A stretch of DNA of 64,000 bases, from NCBI GenBank assembly GCA_002726515.1, contig PBTE01000178.1, positions 1 through 64,000 on the forward strand, in the 5' to 3' direction. Positions 61,143 through 64,000 of the stretch are shown here, piece by piece. Numbering within the stretch: the stretch's first letter is position 1; every line of letters begins with the position of its first letter. A program made the translations under genes and the position numbers. Source of the DNA: Planctomycetaceae bacterium (lineage in GTDB: Bacteria > Planctomycetota > Planctomycetia > Pirellulales > Pirellulaceae). A model generated the notes under the pieces. It did no database searches. It was not told the origin of the DNA and saw only the letters and a program-made list of their open reading frames with translations.

Positions 61143-63179
61143 TCAAACGTAGCTCCGTTGCGACTCGCGAATTCGGGCCCGTTCGCTCGAATCGATCCAG
61201 GGCGCAGCCAACTGTACGGCAATTGCAATCATACCGGTTATCAACAAACCTCTGGGAAAAGGAAAGAATAAATGCAAGAGCAACGCCCAAAACACCGCTC
61301 CGGCCGTCCTCCAAAAACTTAATCTTGTGGTGCGCATGGGGTCGGCACCTTTCCAAAAACGCAACACCACGAACAAACCGGCAAAATATCCCAGGTAGGC
61401 CAACAGCTGTGGGGACCCATCCGGTGCGTAAACACTGGACGGATAACTGCCACTGATTTCTGATAGTCCCGATATCAAGTAAGTCGGTTCCACCAACAAC
61501 CAGTTGGACAGGCCAAAGGAAACCGCTCCCACTCCTAGCCCCATGACCAACATGGCAAAACGCCGCAAGGCCGCATCCGGCTTGCGACCCTCCCAGAATT
61601 TGTGAGCAATTAAAACCGTCCATGCACCAATCAGGCTGGAGCAAGTGATCCAGGCATAGGTCGAAGCCCAAATGGGCACTGATCCGGTCAGGTCATAGTT
61701 TCCCATGACAACACCAAGGATCAGAGATACTACTCCCAAAACCACCATAACGAGCGCACTCATCAGCAACGAACCGACGAGTTCGACGGTGCGTTGCTGC
61801 AATGTTTTTTCACGCAACACCTGATAGCCAAGTTCCTGCCAACTCAAGTAACGCTTTCTTCTCACCCTGCGCGTCTTGGTGGGAGCCGCCTCATGATTTC
61901 CGCCTCCAGGTGCTGCGGGCGAGCGGGTATCAGGAGCGGACGAGGGCATCAGCGCACGAACTTCCAAGTACCCCAGGTAACAGAGTCCTGACATGATTGA
62001 TAAAAACAACAACAACGGGGAATTGCTAACAAAAAAAGCAACGACAACCACCACCAAAATAACCTTCAAAGGCGCCGAAAACTTCGATGGCGACTCCCCC
62101 CGGTTCCCCTTCCGTCGGTAACCGACTGCGTTGCCCACGGACTCCTCAGACGGTACCAGCACAGCCTTTGCTGAAGTTGAAACGCCTAACCTGACAGTTT
62201 CCGCAATAGTCTCCCGCTCTTGTCCCTCGTCGACAATGGGAAAAGCGTCTCGAGCTTTCACATGCTGTATCGAGGGTACCGGTTGGGTCTTTGACAATTC
62301 AATTCCTAAAGGTGCAACCATCTGCCCCACGGTCGAGTAACGATTGGCCGGATCTTTACTGAGTGCCTTGGCAACGACTTCTCTGTACGGCGCGGACAAC
62401 GGACTCAGATCCGGTGCATCCGTCAGGTGTTTCATGATGATTTCCTGACCGGTTTCGCCATCGAACGGCACGTCACCCGTCAGCATCTCGTACAACACTA
62501 CTCCCAACGCATAGACGTCAATCTCTTTCCCGTAGCTCCCTTTGCCTATTTCTGGGGCCATGTAATGGAACGTTCCTACACTCTCTGTTTGACCACTGCG
62601 TCGGCTCACGGAAATGAATTTGGAGAGACCGTAATCACCAATTTTTACCAGTCCTTCGTCTAGAAAAATATTACCGGGCTTCAGATCGCGGTGCACAATA
62701 CCGTGGTCATGCAAGTACGCGGTTCCGGCTGCGATTCCCGAGATCCAACTACGGACAAGTTCGTCGGGCATACCTTGAGGATGGGATTCAATAACGTCTT
62801 TAAGCGATTCTCCCGTGACATATTCCATTACAACCCAACCCGATTCCTGCTCGTCGTACCGGATATTGAATAACGAAACCAGGTTGGGATGCTTTAAATT
62901 AAGACACTGACTGACGCCGCGCAACTCAACATCACGATTTCGTTGAATATGCTTCAGGGCAACTTCTTTACCGGTGTCACTGACCGCAAAGTAGACCTCT
63001 CCAAAACCACCAACTCCAATCCCGCGCTTGATCGTATATCCTTCCAAGGGACGTGAGCCGCTCGTGTGTGTAAATTTCATGACTCCAACCTGGGGCTGTT
63101 CGCTCAGATTCAAATCAACGGTCTTTTTGTTGACAATCAGATCAGACTCTGACTTTAGAGTAGCGGTTCGTTCGTGCAT
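61143..63179 (-). CDS. Transmembrane Ser/Thr protein kinase
   Basis: 678 residues from ATG 63179 (upstream TTG/GTG codons are possible). Kinase domain about 48-300: glycine loop RGIGVGGFGEVYFA at 52-65, Lys76 in VALKHI, HRDLKPGN at 163-170, the metal motif as DYG (182-184) in place of DFG, APE at 208-210. Then a linker, a pair of membrane segments (VILVVVVVAFFVSNSPLLLFLS near 365), a basic stretch, and about six more membrane helices to the end. The Tyr variant of DFG is known in active bacterial kinases. It probably transmits an envelope signal to cytosolic targets; the FHA protein upstream is a likely phosphothreonine reader. Confidence 0.93.
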   Translation of the reverse strand: MHERTATLKSESDLIVNKKTVDLNLSEQPQVGVMKFTHTSGSRPLEGYTIKRGIGVGGFGEVYFAVSDTGKEVALKHIQRNRDVELRGVSQCLNLKHPNLVSLFNIRYDEQESGWVVMEYVTGESLKDVIESHPQGMPDELVRSWISGIAAGTAYLHDHGIVHRDLKPGNIFLDEGLVKIGDYGLSKFISVSRRSGQTESVGTFHYMAPEIGKGSYGKEIDVYALGVVLYEMLTGDVPFDGETGQEIIMKHLTDAPDLSPLSAPYREVVAKALSKDPANRYSTVGQMVAPLGIELSKTQPVPSIQHVKARDAFPIVDEGQERETIAETVRLGVSTSAKAVLVPSEESVGNAVGYRRKGNRGESPSKFSAPLKVILVVVVVAFFVSNSPLLLFLSIMSGLCYLGYLEVRALMPSSAPDTRSPAAPGGGNHEAAPTKTRRVRRKRYLSWQELGYQVLREKTLQQRTVELVGSLLMSALVMVVLGVVSLILGVVMGNYDLTGSVPIWASTYAWITCSSLIGAWTVLIAHKFWEGRKPDAALRRFAMLVMGLGVGAVSFGLSNWLLVEPTYLISGLSEISGSYPSSVYAPDGSPQLLAYLGYFAGLFVVLRFWKGADPMRTTRLSFWRTAGAVFWALLLHLFFPFPRGLLITGMIAIAVQLAAPWIDSSERARIRESQRSYV

Positions 63180-63360
63180 CTGTCCAGCTTTCAACACCGC
63201 CGGTGGGGATGGAAAAACCGGCTCACACTTGCACTCCCCATTCTAAACAACTTGTCTCATTAATACGGGAGACCTTCGTTTTTCCGGCCTACCCCTTCGT
63301 CATCCGCCTTCCCACCAGTGATCGCATGTCAGCAGCTCAAATCATTTTACCGCTATTCCC

Positions 63361-63960
63361 CTAGACCCGCTCCAAGCTGAGAGCAAACTCGCTTCCCGAG
63401 ACATGTGAATTCCACCCCAATTTGCCCCGTCTATCATGCACACGATCGTCAATTTCAATGGGCTCCGAAGCCCGACAGAACAAGTCATCAGCATGTCTGT
63501 ACAAAACAACGTCCTGCGTCCAATCCTGGCAAACGATGTGATTTTTCATGCGCGGCCCCAGGACACAAGACTCAGCCATCAAGAGAACGGCATCGGCTGA
63601 CGGCTGCGTACGATGGCTGCTCTTAAAATCCAGCCGGGCCGTAGCACTTAACGCGTGCGACTTGCGAAACGTGAGTTCCACATTGGACCCCAGTAGGATT
63701 TCCATGCCATCGGTGAGCAGTGCTCGCTTGCTGATCTTTTTCCCATTCAGGCAAACCTGTTGTGTCGGTTCGATCACGTACTGGCCATCTTCCCGCCAGA
63801 TCTTGGCGTGACGACGTGATAAGTCTCCGAAAACAGGGATATCAACAGTCGTTCCGGGCACAGCCTGGCCCAGTGCAATCTGCTCCCCTGTGCAAACAAG
63901 AAATCCACCGACAGCATCCACCCAAAGCAAAAAACGCGGATAGGAGTCTTCCACTATCAC
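63361..63960 (-). CDS. FHA-domain protein, possibly continuing past the window edge
   Basis: 199 residues if the GTG at 63960 is used (GAGGA-like site just before it); the frame remains open to the window end, so a longer protein is possible. The FHA domain is near 25-95: VDIPVFGDLSRRHAKIWREDG, YVIEPTQQVCLNGKKISKRALLTDGMEILLG contain the conserved S-R-R-H-A and N-G-K signatures for phosphothreonine recognition. The C-terminal half is beta-rich (AVLLMAESCVLGPRMKNHIV). Encoded 180 nt before the kinase gene on the same strand, it probably binds phosphorylated targets of that kinase. Confidence 0.85.
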   Translation of the reverse strand: MIVEDSYPRFLLWVDAVGGFLVCTGEQIALGQAVPGTTVDIPVFGDLSRRHAKIWREDGQYVIEPTQQVCLNGKKISKRALLTDGMEILLGSNVELTFRKSHALSATARLDFKSSHRTQPSADAVLLMAESCVLGPRMKNHIVCQDWTQDVVLYRHADDLFCRASEPIEIDDRVHDRRGKLGWNSHVSGSEFALSLERV

Positions 63961-64000
63961 AGTCTCTTCCTCATTTTTCTTATGCCCGCAACAACCCGGC

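Overview
This window reads as a chromosomal segment of a member of the Planctomycetota. The best evidence is the gene families: two modules pairing a DUF1549/DUF1553 (PSD1) protein with a Tat-exported DUF1501 protein, a c-type haem motif fused to WD40 repeats, a PEP-CTERM protein, an FHA/Ser-Thr kinase/ECF-type sigma cluster, and several small proteins of planctomycete type. The order or genus cannot be fixed from the sequence alone. No rRNA, CRISPR array, transposase, integrase or reverse transcriptase was found. One tRNA is present.

Layout. 1-9.4 kb: a truncated sodium:solute symporter, a small HD-like protein, then a very large PSD1/WD40/cytochrome-like protein followed by its DUF1501 partner. 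9.5-16.6 kb: an AmpG-like permease, an AAC(3)-family acetyltransferase, a DUF35 + thiolase pair, an MFS transporter and an SDR dehydrogenase. 16.9-23.3 kb: an RbsB/RbsA/RbsC-type sugar ABC transporter followed by an enolase-superfamily dehydratase and a convergent SMP-30 lactonase. With the divergent SDR these could form an oxidative, non-phosphorylating sugar/sugar-acid pathway. 23.5-27.1 kb: a second, simpler PSD1 + DUF1501 module. 27.6-38.1 kb: a sugar epimerase-like TIM barrel, an HtrA/Deg protease, deoxyribose-phosphate aldolase with a perfect upstream palindrome, a LarA-like protein, a cytochrome P450, a ceramidase-like protein and a secreted glycosidase-like TIM barrel.

39.7-47.7 kb is the accessory-looking part: tRNA-Gly(CCC), a possibly frameshifted gene, a 146-bp tandem repeat whose copies fold into hairpins with one compensatory base-pair change, a PEP-CTERM protein whose last codons recur in a 40-bp tandem repeat behind the gene, a strong inverted repeat just ahead of a small Cys-containing protein, a gingipain-like C25 protease, and a leftward run of small genes (unknown protein, degenerate receiver-domain protein, very basic 63-aa protein, secreted protein). 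47.7-64 kb returns to housekeeping genes: YjbQ, a sirtuin, SufU/SufS, an HTH regulator, a mini GT2 protein, an EamA transporter, a CrtI-like oxidoreductase, a four-S1-domain RNA-binding protein, and a leftward FHA - kinase - membrane protein - sigma factor - zinc-finger protein series.

The strongest candidates for something undescribed are the hairpin-forming tandem repeats plus 40-bp repeats flanking the PEP-CTERM gene, and the ABC permease that carries about 110 extracytoplasmic residues resembling part of a sugar-binding lobe. No database searches were possible; all family names come from reading motifs.
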